Source: Caballeronia insecticola
Lineage (GTDB): Bacteria; Pseudomonadota; Gammaproteobacteria; Burkholderiales; Burkholderiaceae
DNA: 64,000 bases
Assembly: GCF_000402035.1 (NCBI RefSeq)
Contig: NC_021289.1
Location: forward strand, 1,054,001-1,118,000
Direction of reading: 5' to 3'
How positions within the stretch are numbered: the first letter of the stretch is position 1; every line of letters starts with the position of its first letter. A model generated the notes under the pieces. The model was not told the origin of the DNA. It saw only the letters and a list, made by a program, of their open reading frames with translations, and did no database searches. The position numbers and the translations under genes are program-made. Positions 1-9,416 of this stretch are shown one piece after another.

Positions 1-429
1 GAGGACTTCGACGCGCTCTTCGCCGTCAACGTGCGCGCGCCCTTCTTCCTCGTGCAGCAGTTGCTGCCGGTCATGTGCAAGGGCAGCAGCATCGTGCTGT
101 TGTCGTCGCTTGCGGCACGCGCCGCGGTGGGCAGCATGCCCGCGTACGCGTCGACGAAAGGCGCCGTCGATACGCTCGTCACGCACTTCGCGTCGGCGCT
201 CGGGGAACGCGGCATCCGCGTGAACGCGATCGCGCCGGGCGTCGTGGACACCGACATGTCGAACTTCACGAAGACCGAAGCGGGCCGCGCGGCCACGCTC
301 GGGATGCAGGCGCTCAAGCGCGTCGCGCAGCCCGACGATATCGGCGACGCGGTGGCGTTCCTCGCATCGGATGCGGCGCGCTGGATCACCGGCGAAACGC
401 TGCATGTCGATGGCGGCTCGAAGCTCTGA
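1..429 (+). CDS. SDR family oxidoreductase, C-terminal part (5' truncated by window)
   Basis: This is the last 142 residues of a short-chain dehydrogenase/reductase; the reading frame is open to base 1, so the Rossmann nucleotide-binding N-terminus lies outside. The visible part has the catalytic Tyr and Lys in a YASTK motif (YxxxK) preceded by the SSL strand with the catalytic serine, followed by the family segment RVNAIAPGVVDTDM and the C-terminal ITGETLHVDGG signature. That pattern fits classical SDRs such as 3-oxoacyl-ACP reductase-like enzymes. Substrate cannot be told from this portion. A LysR gene starts 64 bases downstream on the same strand. Confidence 0.9.
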   Translation, partial: EDFDALFAVNVRAPFFLVQQLLPVMCKGSSIVLLSSLAARAAVGSMPAYASTKGAVDTLVTHFASALGERGIRVNAIAPGVVDTDMSNFTKTEAGRAATLGMQALKRVAQPDDIGDAVAFLASDAARWITGETLHVDGGSKL

Positions 430-493
430 TTCAGACCGGGTGATGTATTCTGTTTCGCACGGGGTCGCGATCATCTGGTCTTCACGGGCAAAC

Positions 494-1399
494 ATGGAAC
501 TGCGACATCTGCGCTATTTCATTGCGGTGGCCGAGACGGGCAGCCTGACCGAAGCGGCCGAGCAGCGATTGCACACGTCGCAGCCTTCGCTCAGCCGGCA
601 GATTCGCGATCTCGAAGATCAAGTGGGCGCCAGCCTTTTCGTGCGCACGGCGCGCGGCGTCGAGTTGACCGCGGCGGGACGCGCGTTCATCGAGCATGCG
701 CGGATTGCGCTGAATCAGGTCGAGGCGGCGGTGGAAGCCGCGCGACGCGCCGCCCAGCCCGCGAAGCAACGTTTCGCGCTGGGCTTTCTCACGGGCCAGG
801 AGATGAACTGGCTGCCCGACGCGATGCACGTGCTGCGCGACGAACTGCTGAACGTGGATGTCACGGTATCAAGCGACTATTCCACCGAGCTTGCCGAAGC
901 GGTGGCGCGCGGAAGGCTCGACGTCGCCTTTATGCGCGCCGAGCCTGATTTCGATCTAGCTTACGAGATTGTCGACCGTGAACCGCTCGTCGTGCTGATG
1001 CCGAGCGATCACGCTCTGGCCGCGCGCGACAAGGTCGCCGTGCAGGATCTCGCCGGTGAATCCTTCATTGCGATGGCGGGCAAAGCGCGGTTCCTGCGCA
1101 CGGTCGTCGACGACTATCTCGAACGCTCGGGCGTGAAGCTCGAGCCCGCGCAGACGGTCGACAATCCGGCGATGGTCATGTCGCTCGTGGCATCGACGCG
1201 CGGCGTCGTGCTCATTCCTTCTTACGTCGAGAATTTGATGCCGTGGTCGGTGACGAGCCGACCGCTCGCCGGCGACGTGCCGACCATCGATCTCGCTGTC
1301 GGCTTCAGCCCGAAGAATCAGTCGCCGACTTTGCGGTTGTTTCTTTCGCGCCTCGATGAACTCAAGGCGCGCCACGCCGGGCGGCATTCGCGCACCTGA
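494..1399 (+). CDS. LysR-family transcriptional regulator
   Basis: A 301-residue LysR regulator. The N-terminal winged helix-turn-helix reads GSLTEAAEQRLHTSQPSLSR and is followed by the linker helix and a periplasmic-binding-protein-like effector domain. An open frame extends upstream to 371, but the ATG at 494 gives the canonical MELRHLRYF start of the family and a normal length. It lies between the SDR gene and garD, with only 15 bases to the convergent garD stop. Whether it controls the SDR gene or the aldarate genes is not shown by the sequence. Confidence 0.92.
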   Translation: MELRHLRYFIAVAETGSLTEAAEQRLHTSQPSLSRQIRDLEDQVGASLFVRTARGVELTAAGRAFIEHARIALNQVEAAVEAARRAAQPAKQRFALGFLTGQEMNWLPDAMHVLRDELLNVDVTVSSDYSTELAEAVARGRLDVAFMRAEPDFDLAYEIVDREPLVVLMPSDHALAARDKVAVQDLAGESFIAMAGKARFLRTVVDDYLERSGVKLEPAQTVDNPAMVMSLVASTRGVVLIPSYVENLMPWSVTSRPLAGDVPTIDLAVGFSPKNQSPTLRLFLSRLDELKARHAGRHSRT

Positions 1400-1414
1400 C
1401 GCGCAATACGGTGC

Positions 1415-3007
1415 TCAGGTCACCGGCGCCGGATTGAACAGCACGAGCGCGTTGTGCAGCTTGAGCGCCTCGGCTTTGGTCTGCTTGCGTCCGCTCGCGA
1501 CATCGAGCATCAGGCGGAACAGTTCCCAGCCCACATCCGCGATAGTCGCTTCGCCCGTAGCGATGGTGCCCGCGTTCACGTCCATCAGATCGTGCCAGCG
1601 GCGGGCGAGATCGGAGCGCGTTGCGACCTTGAGCACCGGCACTTCGGCCAGGCTATACGGCGTGCCGCGTCCGGTCGTGAACACATGCAGGTTGATGCCC
1701 GCCGCCAGTTGCAGCGTGCCGCAGATAAAATCGCTCGCGGGCGTCGATGCGTAGATCAAGCCCTTCTGCTTCACCTTCTCGCCCGGCGACAGCACGCCTG
1801 AAATGGCCGAGCTGCCCGACTTGACGATGGACCCCATCGCCTTCTCGACGATATTCGACAACCCGCCCTTCTTGTTGCCCGGCGTGGTGTTCGCGCTGCG
1901 GTCCGCGCCGCCGCGCTTCAGGTAATCGTCATACCACTGCATTTCGCGGATGATCGCCGCTGCCACTTCGCCGTTCGCCGCGCGCGCCGTCAGTTGCGCG
2001 ACGCCGTCGCGCACTTCCGTGACTTCCGAGAACATCACGGTTGCGCCCGCGCGCACCAGCAGGTCGGTCGCGAAACCGACCGCCGGATTCGCCGTCAGAC
2101 CCGAGAACGCATCGCTGCCGCCGCACTGCACGCCCACGACGAGATCCGCCGCCGAACACGTCTCGCGCCGGCGATTGTTCAGGCGCTTCAAGTGCGTATC
2201 CGCCATGCGCATGATCGAGTCGATCATCGAACCGAAGCCGACGTGCGCTTCGTCCTGCAGCACGACGGTGCCGCCGTTGTCGTCGTGCGTGTTGTCGCCG
2301 ATATCCGCGACGTCTTCCGTTTGCGCCGTGGCGGCCGAGATCGGAATGGTGCCCGGCGGCATGAGGCGTTCGGGCTGGAGTTTCTCGCAACCGAGGCTCA
2401 CCATCATCACTTCGCCGCCGAAATTCGGGTTCAGCGCGATGTTGCGCACGGTGCGGATCGGCACCATCGCGTCGGGTGCGTCGATCGCCACGCCGCAGCC
2501 GTAGGTGTGGCCGAGGCTCACGACATCGTCCACATTCGGATACTGCGGCAGCAATTCCACCTTGATGCGCGCGACCGCGTGCTGCACCACGTCCGCCACG
2601 CACTGCACGGTGGTGGTGATGGCGAGAATGTTGCGCGTGCCGACCGAGCCGTCCGCGTTGCGATAGCCCTCGAACGTGAAGCCTTCCAGCGGTGATTCGT
2701 CCGGCGCCTTGATGGTCGCGATGGGCAGATCGTGCAGTTCCGGCGACGCCGGCATGCGCGTGACGTGCTCGTTCACCCAGCTTCCCCTCGGCAAGGGCTT
2801 GGTGGCGTAGCCGATCACGACGTTGTAGCGGATGACCGCGTCGCCTTCCGCGAGATCTTTCAGCGCGACCTTGTGGCCCTGCGGCACGCGTTCGCGCAGC
2901 ACGAGACCGTCTGCGAACGCAGCGCCTTCGCCGAGACCGCCGTCATTGACGACGATCGCGACGTTGTCGTCCGGATGGACACGAATATAGAGGGGAGACT
3001 GATTCAT
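1415..3007 (-). CDS. garD: Galactarate dehydratase
   Basis: A 530-residue enzyme of the UxaA/GarD family. It should dehydrate galactarate (mucate) to 5-dehydro-4-deoxy-D-glucarate in the cytoplasm. The N-terminal ~90 residues form the SAF-like domain; the body carries family signatures such as [37 protein letters not shown] and a C-terminal [21 protein letters not shown]. Length agrees with E. coli GarD (~523). The start at 3007 ([10 protein letters not shown]) is chosen over an upstream in-frame codon at 3046. It is divergent from kdgD, which takes the product, and a motif shared with the kdgD promoter sits about 57 bases upstream. Confidence 0.92.
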   Translation of the reverse strand: MNQSPLYIRVHPDDNVAIVVNDGGLGEGAAFADGLVLRERVPQGHKVALKDLAEGDAVIRYNVVIGYATKPLPRGSWVNEHVTRMPASPELHDLPIATIKAPDESPLEGFTFEGYRNADGSVGTRNILAITTTVQCVADVVQHAVARIKVELLPQYPNVDDVVSLGHTYGCGVAIDAPDAMVPIRTVRNIALNPNFGGEVMMVSLGCEKLQPERLMPPGTIPISAATAQTEDVADIGDNTHDDNGGTVVLQDEAHVGFGSMIDSIMRMADTHLKRLNNRRRETCSAADLVVGVQCGGSDAFSGLTANPAVGFATDLLVRAGATVMFSEVTEVRDGVAQLTARAANGEVAAAIIREMQWYDDYLKRGGADRSANTTPGNKKGGLSNIVEKAMGSIVKSGSSAISGVLSPGEKVKQKGLIYASTPASDFICGTLQLAAGINLHVFTTGRGTPYSLAEVPVLKVATRSDLARRWHDLMDVNAGTIATGEATIADVGWELFRLMLDVASGRKQTKAEALKLHNALVLFNPAPVT

Positions 3008-3063
3008 TCTGACGATTCCTTGAGCGGAACAACGCCACGCAGCCACGCGCGACGAGGAGTTAT

Positions 3064-3078
3064 GTCATCCTACAACAT
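3064..3078 (-). promoter_or_regulatory. Putative operator upstream of garD
   Basis: On the minus strand this reads ATGTTGTAGGATGAC, one base different from the site at 3155-3169. It is followed by CATAAC, a weak -10-like hexamer. The imperfect dyad is compatible with GntR/FadR-type repressors, but no such gene is in the window. Assignment is inference from conservation and position. Confidence 0.55.
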
Positions 3079-3154
3079 AGTCCTCAACAATTGATAAGTA
3101 TTTACCCGTACTCGTTGATTACATTGAGATAAAACGGTTGTCCGGCCGTGTTTC

Positions 3155-3169
3155 ATGTTGTACGATGAC
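3155..3169 (+). promoter_or_regulatory. Putative operator upstream of kdgD
   Basis: Reads ATGTTGTACGATGAC, the mirror-placed partner of 3064-3078, and is followed directly by TTATAAG, a good -10 candidate (TATAAG at 3171-3176). A repressor here would cover the -35/-10 region. The site lies 49 bases before the kdgD start. Confidence 0.6.
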
Positions 3170-3217
3170 TTATAAGCTCGGCACCCGCCGGTCGCTGCCT
3201 AACGAGATACATTCACC

Positions 3218-4135
3218 ATGACGACACCGCAAGAACTGAAGCAAATCGTTTCTGAGGGCCTGCTTTCTTTCCCCATTACGGATTTCGACCAACAAGGCAA
3301 CTTCCGCGCAGATACGTATGCGCAGCGCCTCGAATGGCTGGCTCCGTACGGTGCTTCAGCGTTGTTCGTCGCGGGCGGCACGGGCGAGTTCTTTTCGCTC
3401 ACGCAACCCGAATATTCGCAGATCGTGAAGACCGCCACCGAAGTGTGCCGCGGCAAGGTGCCGATCCTGGCAGGCGCGGGCGGCCCGACCCGTACGGCCA
3501 TCGCATTTGCGCAGGAAGCCGAGAAGCAAGGCGCGCACGGCGTGCTGCTGATGCCGCACTATCTGACTGAAGCGTCGCAGGACGGCATTCGCCGCCACGC
3601 CGAAGAAGTCTGCAAGGCCGTGCCGAACATGGGCGTGATCATCTACAACCGCGCGAATTCCAAGCTCAACGCCGACATGCTTGAGCAACTGGCGGACTCC
3701 TGCCCGAACCTGATCGGCTTCAAGGACGGCGTCGGCGAAATCGAGAACATGGTGACGATCCGCCGCCGTCTGGGCGACCGCTTCTCCTACCTCGGCGGCC
3801 TGCCGACAGCCGAAGTCTACGCAGCGGCATATAAGGCGCTGGGCGTGCCGGTGTACTCGTCGGCGGTGTTCAACTTCATCCCGAAGACGGCCATGCAGTT
3901 CTACCGCGCGATCGCAGCGGACGACCACGCAACGGTCGGCAAGCTCATCGACGAATTCTTCCTGCCGTACCTGAAGATCCGCAACCGCAAGGCGGGCTAT
4001 GCGGTGAGCATCGTCAAGGCGGGCGCGAAGCTCGTCGGCCATGATGCAGGTCCGGTGCGCGCGCCGCTGACCGATCTGACCGAAGAAGAGTTCGAACAGC
4101 TCGACGTGCTGATCAAGAAGCTCGGCGCGCAGTAA
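3218..4135 (+). CDS. kdgD: 5-dehydro-4-deoxyglucarate dehydratase
   Basis: A 305-residue class I aldolase-fold enzyme of the DHDPS/NAL family. It converts 5-dehydro-4-deoxy-D-glucarate to 2-oxoglutarate semialdehyde, with water and CO2 lost. The Schiff-base lysine is seen in LIGFKDGVG (about K169) and the partner tyrosine in IIYNRANS (about Y143); the GGTGEF segment near residue 53 binds the carboxylate in this family. It sits divergent from garD, whose product it uses, and upstream of the transporter gene on the same strand. The 2-oxoglutarate semialdehyde dehydrogenase needed next is not in this stretch. Confidence 0.93.
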   Translation: MTTPQELKQIVSEGLLSFPITDFDQQGNFRADTYAQRLEWLAPYGASALFVAGGTGEFFSLTQPEYSQIVKTATEVCRGKVPILAGAGGPTRTAIAFAQEAEKQGAHGVLLMPHYLTEASQDGIRRHAEEVCKAVPNMGVIIYNRANSKLNADMLEQLADSCPNLIGFKDGVGEIENMVTIRRRLGDRFSYLGGLPTAEVYAAAYKALGVPVYSSAVFNFIPKTAMQFYRAIAADDHATVGKLIDEFFLPYLKIRNRKAGYAVSIVKAGAKLVGHDAGPVRAPLTDLTEEEFEQLDVLIKKLGAQ

Positions 4136-4328
4136 GCAACACTGGCAGGAGACACGCGAAGCGCGGGAACACGTGGCGCCGCAACGACGCCGCGCGTCGC
4201 TTCGCACATCAGGGCTGCATGTTCGGCCCTACGTGCATCATCACCTTCGGATGCACGTTCGATTCCGCAAAGCATGGGAGCAGAGCAAGACGCTACTGCA
4301 CCGGCTTTGCTCGACAAAGGGGCAGTCC

Positions 4329-5678
4329 ATGTCGATGAGCCGAGCCGCGAATCCCGCGGACGTCATGAAGCGTACCCGCGTGCGCTATCTCATTCTGTTG
4401 CTGATCTTCGTGATCACGACCTTCAACTACGCAGATCGCGCGACTCTGTCCGTGACCGGCTCGGCAATGCGCGCCGAGTTCGGTTTCGATGCGATCCGCA
4501 TGGGTTATATCTTCTCGGCTTTTAGCTGGGCGTATGTGCTGTCGCAAATTCCCGCGGGCTGGCTGCTCGATCGCTTCGGCGCGCGGCGCGTGTATGCGGC
4601 GAGCATCTTTCTGTGGTCGCTCTTCACGCTGTTGCAAAGCACCATCGGCCTGCTCGGCAGCGCGGCCACCGCGGTGACGGCGCTTTTCGTGCTGCGCTTC
4701 ATGATGGGCGCGGCCGAAGCGCCCGCGTTCCCGGCGAATGCGAAAGTCGTCGCGAGCTGGTTCCCGACTCAAGAGCGCGGCACGGCATCGGCTATTTTCA
4801 ATGCCGCGCAGTATTTCGCGGCTGTCGTGTTCACGCCGTTGATGGCGTGGCTCACGCATGCCTTCGGCTGGCATCACGTGTATATCGTGATGGGCGTCGC
4901 GGGTCTCGCGCTCGCGATCACGTGGCTTTCCGTGATGAAGAATCCGGTGGACCATCCGCGCGTGAATCGGCAGGAACTCGAATATATCGAGGAAGGCGGC
5001 GGCATCGTGCGCGGTCATCAGCGTGCGGGCAGCGCGGGAGCCAAGTCCAACGCGGTGGGCTGGCCTGTCGTCAAACAGCTGCTGACCAATCGCATGCTGC
5101 TCGGCGTTTATCTCGCGCAATACTGCATCAACGTCCTCACGTATTTCTTTCTTACGTGGTTCCCGATCTATCTCGTGCAGGCGCGTCACATGACGATCCT
5201 GCAGGCGGGCTTCGTGGCGTCGCTGCCCGCGATCTGCGGCTTCACGGGCGGCGTGCTCGGCGGCGTGATCTCCGACGGCCTGATTCGTCGCGGACACTCG
5301 CTCACGCTGGCACGCAAGGCGCCGATCGTCGGCGGCATGCTGCTGTCGTCGTGCATCATCGGCTGTAATTATGTCGATACCGACTGGCTCGTCGTCGCGC
5401 TGATGTCGCTCGCGTTCTTCGGCAAAGGTATTGGCGCGCTGGGCTGGGCCGTGGTCGCGGATACGTCGCCGAAGGAAGCTATCGGGCTGTCCGGCTCGAT
5501 CTTCAACATGTTCGGCAACGTCGCGGGCATCGTGACGCCGATCGTGATCGGCTATCTCGTCGCGCAGTCGGGATCGTTCAATGGCGCGCTGGCGTTCGTC
5601 GGCATCAACGCGCTGATCACCGTGTTCAGCTATCTCGTGATCGTGAAGGACATCAAGCGCGTGGAACTGCGGGCCTGA
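4329..5678 (+). CDS. MFS transporter, aldarate (glucarate/galactarate) type
   Basis: A 449-residue major facilitator with about 12 hydrophobic segments, in the anion:cation symporter (GudP/GarP-like) group. Supporting features are the N-terminal TFNYADRATLSVTG segment, the LLDRFGARR loop between helices 2 and 3, and MMGAAEAPAFPANAKVVASWFP. Start at 4329 is preceded by AAAGGGG at good spacing; the longer frame to 4173 has no such signal. It follows kdgD by 193 bases, so it is probably the substrate importer for the garD-kdgD pathway. Exact substrate (galactarate, glucarate or both) is inferred from context. Confidence 0.85.
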   Translation: MSMSRAANPADVMKRTRVRYLILLLIFVITTFNYADRATLSVTGSAMRAEFGFDAIRMGYIFSAFSWAYVLSQIPAGWLLDRFGARRVYAASIFLWSLFTLLQSTIGLLGSAATAVTALFVLRFMMGAAEAPAFPANAKVVASWFPTQERGTASAIFNAAQYFAAVVFTPLMAWLTHAFGWHHVYIVMGVAGLALAITWLSVMKNPVDHPRVNRQELEYIEEGGGIVRGHQRAGSAGAKSNAVGWPVVKQLLTNRMLLGVYLAQYCINVLTYFFLTWFPIYLVQARHMTILQAGFVASLPAICGFTGGVLGGVISDGLIRRGHSLTLARKAPIVGGMLLSSCIIGCNYVDTDWLVVALMSLAFFGKGIGALGWAVVADTSPKEAIGLSGSIFNMFGNVAGIVTPIVIGYLVAQSGSFNGALAFVGINALITVFSYLVIVKDIKRVELRA

Positions 5679-5688
5679 TGTGCGTGGT

Positions 5689-5710
5689 CGCGGCGCCTCA
5701 GTGCGCCGCG
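5689..5710. terminator. Hairpin between convergent genes
   Basis: CGCGGCGC and GCGCCGCG form an 8-bp perfect stem with a 6-base loop, in the 49-base gap between the MFS gene (+) and the DUF2322 gene (-). No T-run follows on either strand, so terminator function is only plausible. Confidence 0.4.
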
Positions 5711-5727
5711 GTGTGCCGCAGAGTGCG

Positions 5728-6066
5728 TTAGCGCGCCGCGATCACGTCGATGCGCAGCGGCTCGCCGCCCGCGACGATGTCGAGCAAACGATCCACGTTC
5801 GGATGCGCGCCCGGACGGCTGCGCGCATCGGCGGTGTGCTCGGCGAATACGGCAAGACCGTGCTCGGCAGCTTGCGCGTCGAGCGTGCCGAAAGCCTGCT
5901 TCAGGTAGTGATAGACCGCGAGCGAGCCTTGCTTGCCCGGCTTGTTCTCGATACTCGCGACCACGTTACCGTCGCCGCTCATCAGATCGACGCGTTCGAT
6001 GCCGTCGATGGCGGGCAGTTGCGCCAGGTTCTCTTTGAATACGTTGCTCGGCTGAATCACGGTCAC
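5728..6066 (-). CDS. DUF2322 family protein
   Basis: A small cytoplasmic protein of 112 residues without signal peptide or membrane segment. The segment ENKPGKQGSLAVYHYL matches my recollection of the DUF2322 family, which is found in beta- and gammaproteobacteria and has no known function. The start is a GTG at 6066, with GGAG about nine bases upstream. It is probably cotranscribed with the MOSC gene just upstream (50-base gap), which is the only hint of context. Function unknown. Confidence 0.7.
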   Translation of the reverse strand: MTVIQPSNVFKENLAQLPAIDGIERVDLMSGDGNVVASIENKPGKQGSLAVYHYLKQAFGTLDAQAAEHGLAVFAEHTADARSRPGAHPNVDRLLDIVAGGEPLRIDVIAAR

Positions 6067-6116
6067 GGCAAATACTCCACGTTAAGTCGATGGCTTGGGC
6101 GCAGTATCTTAGCCGA

Positions 6117-6623
6117 TCAGCGCAACGCTTCGATTACGCTCGCGAGACCAATCACGCCGCCCTCTACGACACGTGCCGTGATCCCGCCGAAACCCCGCAC
6201 CGCGTTATAGCCGCCGACGCCGAAAGTTTCCTCCATCCGCGAGCAGGGATGACATTCGCCGCTCGCCTCGAACACCGCATCGCCAACGCGAAAGCGCCGG
6301 TCCTTCAGCGCATGCAGATTGATGCCCGCCGTGACGATATTGCGCCGCAAGTCGAGCGGCGAGACATCGTCGAGGCCGAGGTGGCTCGCGATCGCGCGCA
6401 GGCTTTCGGCCTGGATCAGCGTCACCTGCCGATTGCCGTTGCCTTTGCCGCCACGGCGACTGTAGTGATCGCCTTCGAGTCCGGCGCCCGCCATCGCCTG
6501 CGCCGACTCGACCGCCTGAAGCGGCGCCCGCCGCGCGCTCCGCAAGCCGATCCAGACGACGAGGCCCTGCCTCACCGGCGCATTCATGAGCCGGGCGAGT
6601 GGAGAATCGGGATTGAGCGGCAT
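6117..6623 (-). CDS. MOSC domain-containing protein
   Basis: A 168-residue stand-alone MOSC domain (molybdenum cofactor sulfurase C-terminal domain), a family thought to handle sulfur on a conserved cysteine for molybdoenzymes or metal-sulfur clusters. Visible signatures are GLEGDHYSRRGGKGNGNRQVTL, DLRRNIVTAGINL and ASGECHPCSRMEE, the last carrying the conserved cysteine. There is no signal peptide. It is upstream of the DUF2322 gene on the same strand. The specific target is unknown. Confidence 0.88.
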   Translation of the reverse strand: MPLNPDSPLARLMNAPVRQGLVVWIGLRSARRAPLQAVESAQAMAGAGLEGDHYSRRGGKGNGNRQVTLIQAESLRAIASHLGLDDVSPLDLRRNIVTAGINLHALKDRRFRVGDAVFEASGECHPCSRMEETFGVGGYNAVRGFGGITARVVEGGVIGLASVIEALR

Positions 6624-6768
6624 ATGTGTCGAACCTGTGTGCGATGTGTCCGATTCTAGCTCCCGCGCAACAAAGCAGCCGATGGCCTAGTCCGGCGATC
6701 GCTTCTTGGCTCTTCAGGCTAGGTCATCGAATCGATATCGTGTGAGTCATGCAACGTGGAGAACACGC

Positions 6769-7233
6769 ATGGACACGACGATCACTTTCCGGCACCTCGA
6801 ATCACCCGACGACTGGACGCGCGCGTTCGACGTCATGAAGGAACTGCGCCCGCACCTGACCGACGCCGACGCATTCCGCGCGCAAATGCGCGTGCAGCGC
6901 GAAGAGCGCTACCGTCTGCTTGCCGCGTGTAGTGCCGATGGCGCGATCCTCGGGCTCGCGGGCTATCGCACCTCGACGAGCACGCTGTACGGACGCTTTG
7001 TCTACGTCGACGATCTCGTCGTAACGGCGCGCCTGCAACGCGGCGGCGTCGGCGCGCAACTGCTCGACCACGTGCGCGAGATTGCGCATGATACAGGCTG
7101 CGCGCATTTCGTGCTCGATACCGGCCTGCATATGCCGCTCGCGCAACGCTTCTACTTCCGCCAAGGCATGCTCGCCAAAGGCATGCACTTCGTCGAACCG
7201 CTCGCTCGAGCCAGCAAGGAGAACGCGCGATGA
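6769..7233 (+). CDS. GNAT family N-acetyltransferase
   Basis: A 154-residue GNAT-fold acetyltransferase. The acetyl-CoA binding motif A region reads VYVDDLVVTARLQRGGVGAQLLDHV, with the Q/RxxGxG/A loop as RGGVGA, and the C-terminal FVLDTGLHMPLAQRFYFRQGM gives the typical beta-bulge and helix. The start at 6769 is preceded by GGAG; an earlier in-frame start at 6706 lacks one. Its stop overlaps the start of the next gene as ATGA, so the two are translationally coupled. The acyl acceptor is unknown. Confidence 0.85.
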   Translation: MDTTITFRHLESPDDWTRAFDVMKELRPHLTDADAFRAQMRVQREERYRLLAACSADGAILGLAGYRTSTSTLYGRFVYVDDLVVTARLQRGGVGAQLLDHVREIAHDTGCAHFVLDTGLHMPLAQRFYFRQGMLAKGMHFVEPLARASKENAR

Positions 7234-7850
7234 AGCTGCTCTTTGTGAACGCGAGTCCGCACGGCGCGGCGAGCAACGGCTACACGCTCGCACGCGAGAT
7301 GATCGGCGCCTCGGGCAAGGGCGCGCGCATGCAGGTGATCGAACGCGATCTCGTTGCGGAACCCCTGCCGCCGCTCACGCAGGACTATGCGCGCGCCGTC
7401 ACGTCGCGTGCGCCGGACGCGAGCCAGTTCGACATCTCCGAAATGCTGATCCGCGAGATCGAGACGACGGACGCGCTCATCATCAACACGCCGATGCACA
7501 ACTTCACCGTGCCCGCCGCGCTCAAGTTGTGGATCGACTATGTGCTGCGCATTCATCGCACTTTTGCGGCGACGCCGGAGGGCAAGGTCGGCCTGATGCG
7601 TGATCGGCCCGTGTTCGTGATCGTCGGCTCGGGCGGTTTTCATAGCGGCAAGCACGCGCGGCAACTGGACTTCCTCACGCCGTATCTGCGTTATGCGCTC
7701 GGCACCATCGGCCTGAAGAATCCGCACTTCGTGCTGCTGCAAGGACTCGTACATGGCGACAAAGCGGTAAGCGACGCCATGCAGGCCGCGCGCGAACAAC
7801 TCACGCAGCACGCGCTCTTCGCTTCGGACGACGACACCATCGCGCTCTAG
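7230..7850 (+). CDS. FMN-dependent NAD(P)H oxidoreductase (azoreductase/flavodoxin-like)
   Basis: A 206-residue flavodoxin-fold quinone/azo reductase of the AzoR-MdaB type. The first strand leads into NASPHG, the FMN phosphate loop, and NTPMHNFTVPAALKLWIDYVLR is the characteristic FMN/dimer segment followed by RTF; GSGGFHSG is the second flavin loop. The family transfers two electrons from NAD(P)H to quinones or azo compounds. The ATG overlaps the stop of the GNAT gene by four bases, and its 3' end overlaps the convergent MocR gene by four bases. Confidence 0.88.
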   Translation: MKLLFVNASPHGAASNGYTLAREMIGASGKGARMQVIERDLVAEPLPPLTQDYARAVTSRAPDASQFDISEMLIREIETTDALIINTPMHNFTVPAALKLWIDYVLRIHRTFAATPEGKVGLMRDRPVFVIVGSGGFHSGKHARQLDFLTPYLRYALGTIGLKNPHFVLLQGLVHGDKAVSDAMQAAREQLTQHALFASDDDTIAL

Positions 7851-9313
7851 CCGTCGTAGGCCCGCCGAAGCATGCGCGCGAGACGCGCCGCTTCGGCTGC
7901 ATCGGCGACGTTGGCGAAACCGAGCACCATGCCGCGCAGCGAACGCTTCGTGCGCGCGCCGATATGCCACGACGACAAGCCGCTGACCGCGAGCCCCAAC
8001 TCCTGCGCACGCGCGGCGATCGCGAGATCATCGACGGGGCCGTTCACGCCCGCGTTGAACAGCATCACAAGATGCATGCCGCCCGACGGCGGCTCGATGC
8101 TCGCGCGCGCCCCGAACGCCTTGATGAGCGCCTGCGCGAAGAACTCGCGCCGCTGCGCATAGAGCGCTCGCATGCGCTTCAGATGCCGTGCGAAATGCCC
8201 TTGCGCGATGAAGTCCGCGACAGCCGACTGCAACAGATGCGGCGGCCCGGCGTTCATGCTCTTGGTGAGTTGCTCGAAGCGCGCGATGGCCCGCTCCGGC
8301 GCCACCACATACGACAGCCGCAAGCCCGGAACCAGCACCTTGCTGAAGGTCCCGCAATAGATCACGCGATCGTTCGCATCGAGGCTCTTCAGCGCGGGCA
8401 GCGGGCGGCCCGCGTAACGGAACTCGCTGTCGTAATCGTCCTCGACGATCCAGCTTCCCGCGCGTTCCGCCCAGTCGAGCAGCTTCATGCGCCGCGCAAG
8501 CGACAGCGTGACGCCGAGCGGACTCTGATGCGCGGGCGTCACGATCGCAAAGCGTGCGTGCGGATCGAGCGCCTGTCCGGCATCGACATCGAGGCCGTCC
8601 TGATCGACCGGCACCGGCACGAGCTTCAGCCCCGCTTCGACGAGAAAATTGCGCGCGAGAAAATAGCCGGGCTCCTCGAACCATGCGCTGTCGTCGGGCT
8701 TGGCGAGACTGCGCAGAACGAGTTCGAGCGACGAACGATAGCCGTTGGTCACGAACACCCGCTCCGGCGCGCATTCGACGCCGCGCGACAAGCCCAGATA
8801 AGTCGCGATGCGTTCGCGCAAAGGCCCATAACCCGCAGGATCGGGATAAGTCAGCGACGCAAGCTCGACCGCCCGCGCACGATGCGCGACGAGCCGGCTC
8901 CAGAGCTTGCGTGGAAACGCATCGAGCGCGGGCAGGCCGGGCCGCAGCGGCCTCGCGTCGTGGCCGACTTCCACCGCGCTCGCGCCTTTCGGACGCGACA
9001 CGGCCGCGCGCTCGCGGCCCTTGCGCGCGCCGCCGCGCATGACCGATTCCGGCAGCGACGACGACACGAACGTGCCCGCCGCGCCGCGCATCTGCAAATA
9101 GCCTTCGTCGACGAGAATGTCGTAAGCCATTTCCACCGTGCCGCGCGCCGTGTTCAGTTGCGTCGCGAGGCCGCGCAGCGCGGGCACGCGATCTCCCGGC
9201 TTCAGATGCCCGGCGGCGATCGCGGTCTTGAAGCGCTCGCAGATTTGCAGATAGATCGGCAACGCATGATGCCGGTCGATTTCGATCTTCAATGCATGTT
9301 CGGCGTTCGGCAT
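7847..9313 (-). CDS. MocR-type (GntR-aminotransferase) transcriptional regulator
   Basis: A 488-residue PdxR/MocR-like protein. Residues ~10-80 are a GntR winged helix (LPIYLQICERFKTAIAAGHL, then LATQLNTARGTVEMAYDIL); residues ~110-480 are a fold-type I aminotransferase domain with IVTPAHQSPLG, EDDYDSEFRY and the PLP lysine segment GTFSKVLVPGLRLSY. Such proteins use PLP as effector and usually control a divergent neighbour. Here the divergent gene is the NmrA-like reductase, with a 103-base gap containing the inverted repeat ATTGTCACACAAT (9371-9383). Confidence 0.92.
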   Translation of the reverse strand: MPNAEHALKIEIDRHHALPIYLQICERFKTAIAAGHLKPGDRVPALRGLATQLNTARGTVEMAYDILVDEGYLQMRGAAGTFVSSSLPESVMRGGARKGRERAAVSRPKGASAVEVGHDARPLRPGLPALDAFPRKLWSRLVAHRARAVELASLTYPDPAGYGPLRERIATYLGLSRGVECAPERVFVTNGYRSSLELVLRSLAKPDDSAWFEEPGYFLARNFLVEAGLKLVPVPVDQDGLDVDAGQALDPHARFAIVTPAHQSPLGVTLSLARRMKLLDWAERAGSWIVEDDYDSEFRYAGRPLPALKSLDANDRVIYCGTFSKVLVPGLRLSYVVAPERAIARFEQLTKSMNAGPPHLLQSAVADFIAQGHFARHLKRMRALYAQRREFFAQALIKAFGARASIEPPSGGMHLVMLFNAGVNGPVDDLAIAARAQELGLAVSGLSSWHIGARTKRSLRGMVLGFANVADAAEAARLARMLRRAYDG

Positions 9314-9370
9314 GGTGCTGACCTTGGACTAGTGCAATCGACGATTCTTGTCCCTTCTAACTAAGACATG

Positions 9371-9383
9371 ATTGTCACACAAT
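9371..9383. promoter_or_regulatory. Inverted repeat in the MocR/NmrA-like divergent gap
   Basis: ATTGT-CAC-ACAAT is a perfect 5-bp dyad with a 3-base centre, 34 bases before the NmrA-like start. It is a candidate binding site for the MocR protein or another regulator. Only position and symmetry support it. Confidence 0.35.
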
Positions 9384-9416
9384 GACCTCACTCTCACACA
9401 CGGAACGAGGTGCATC

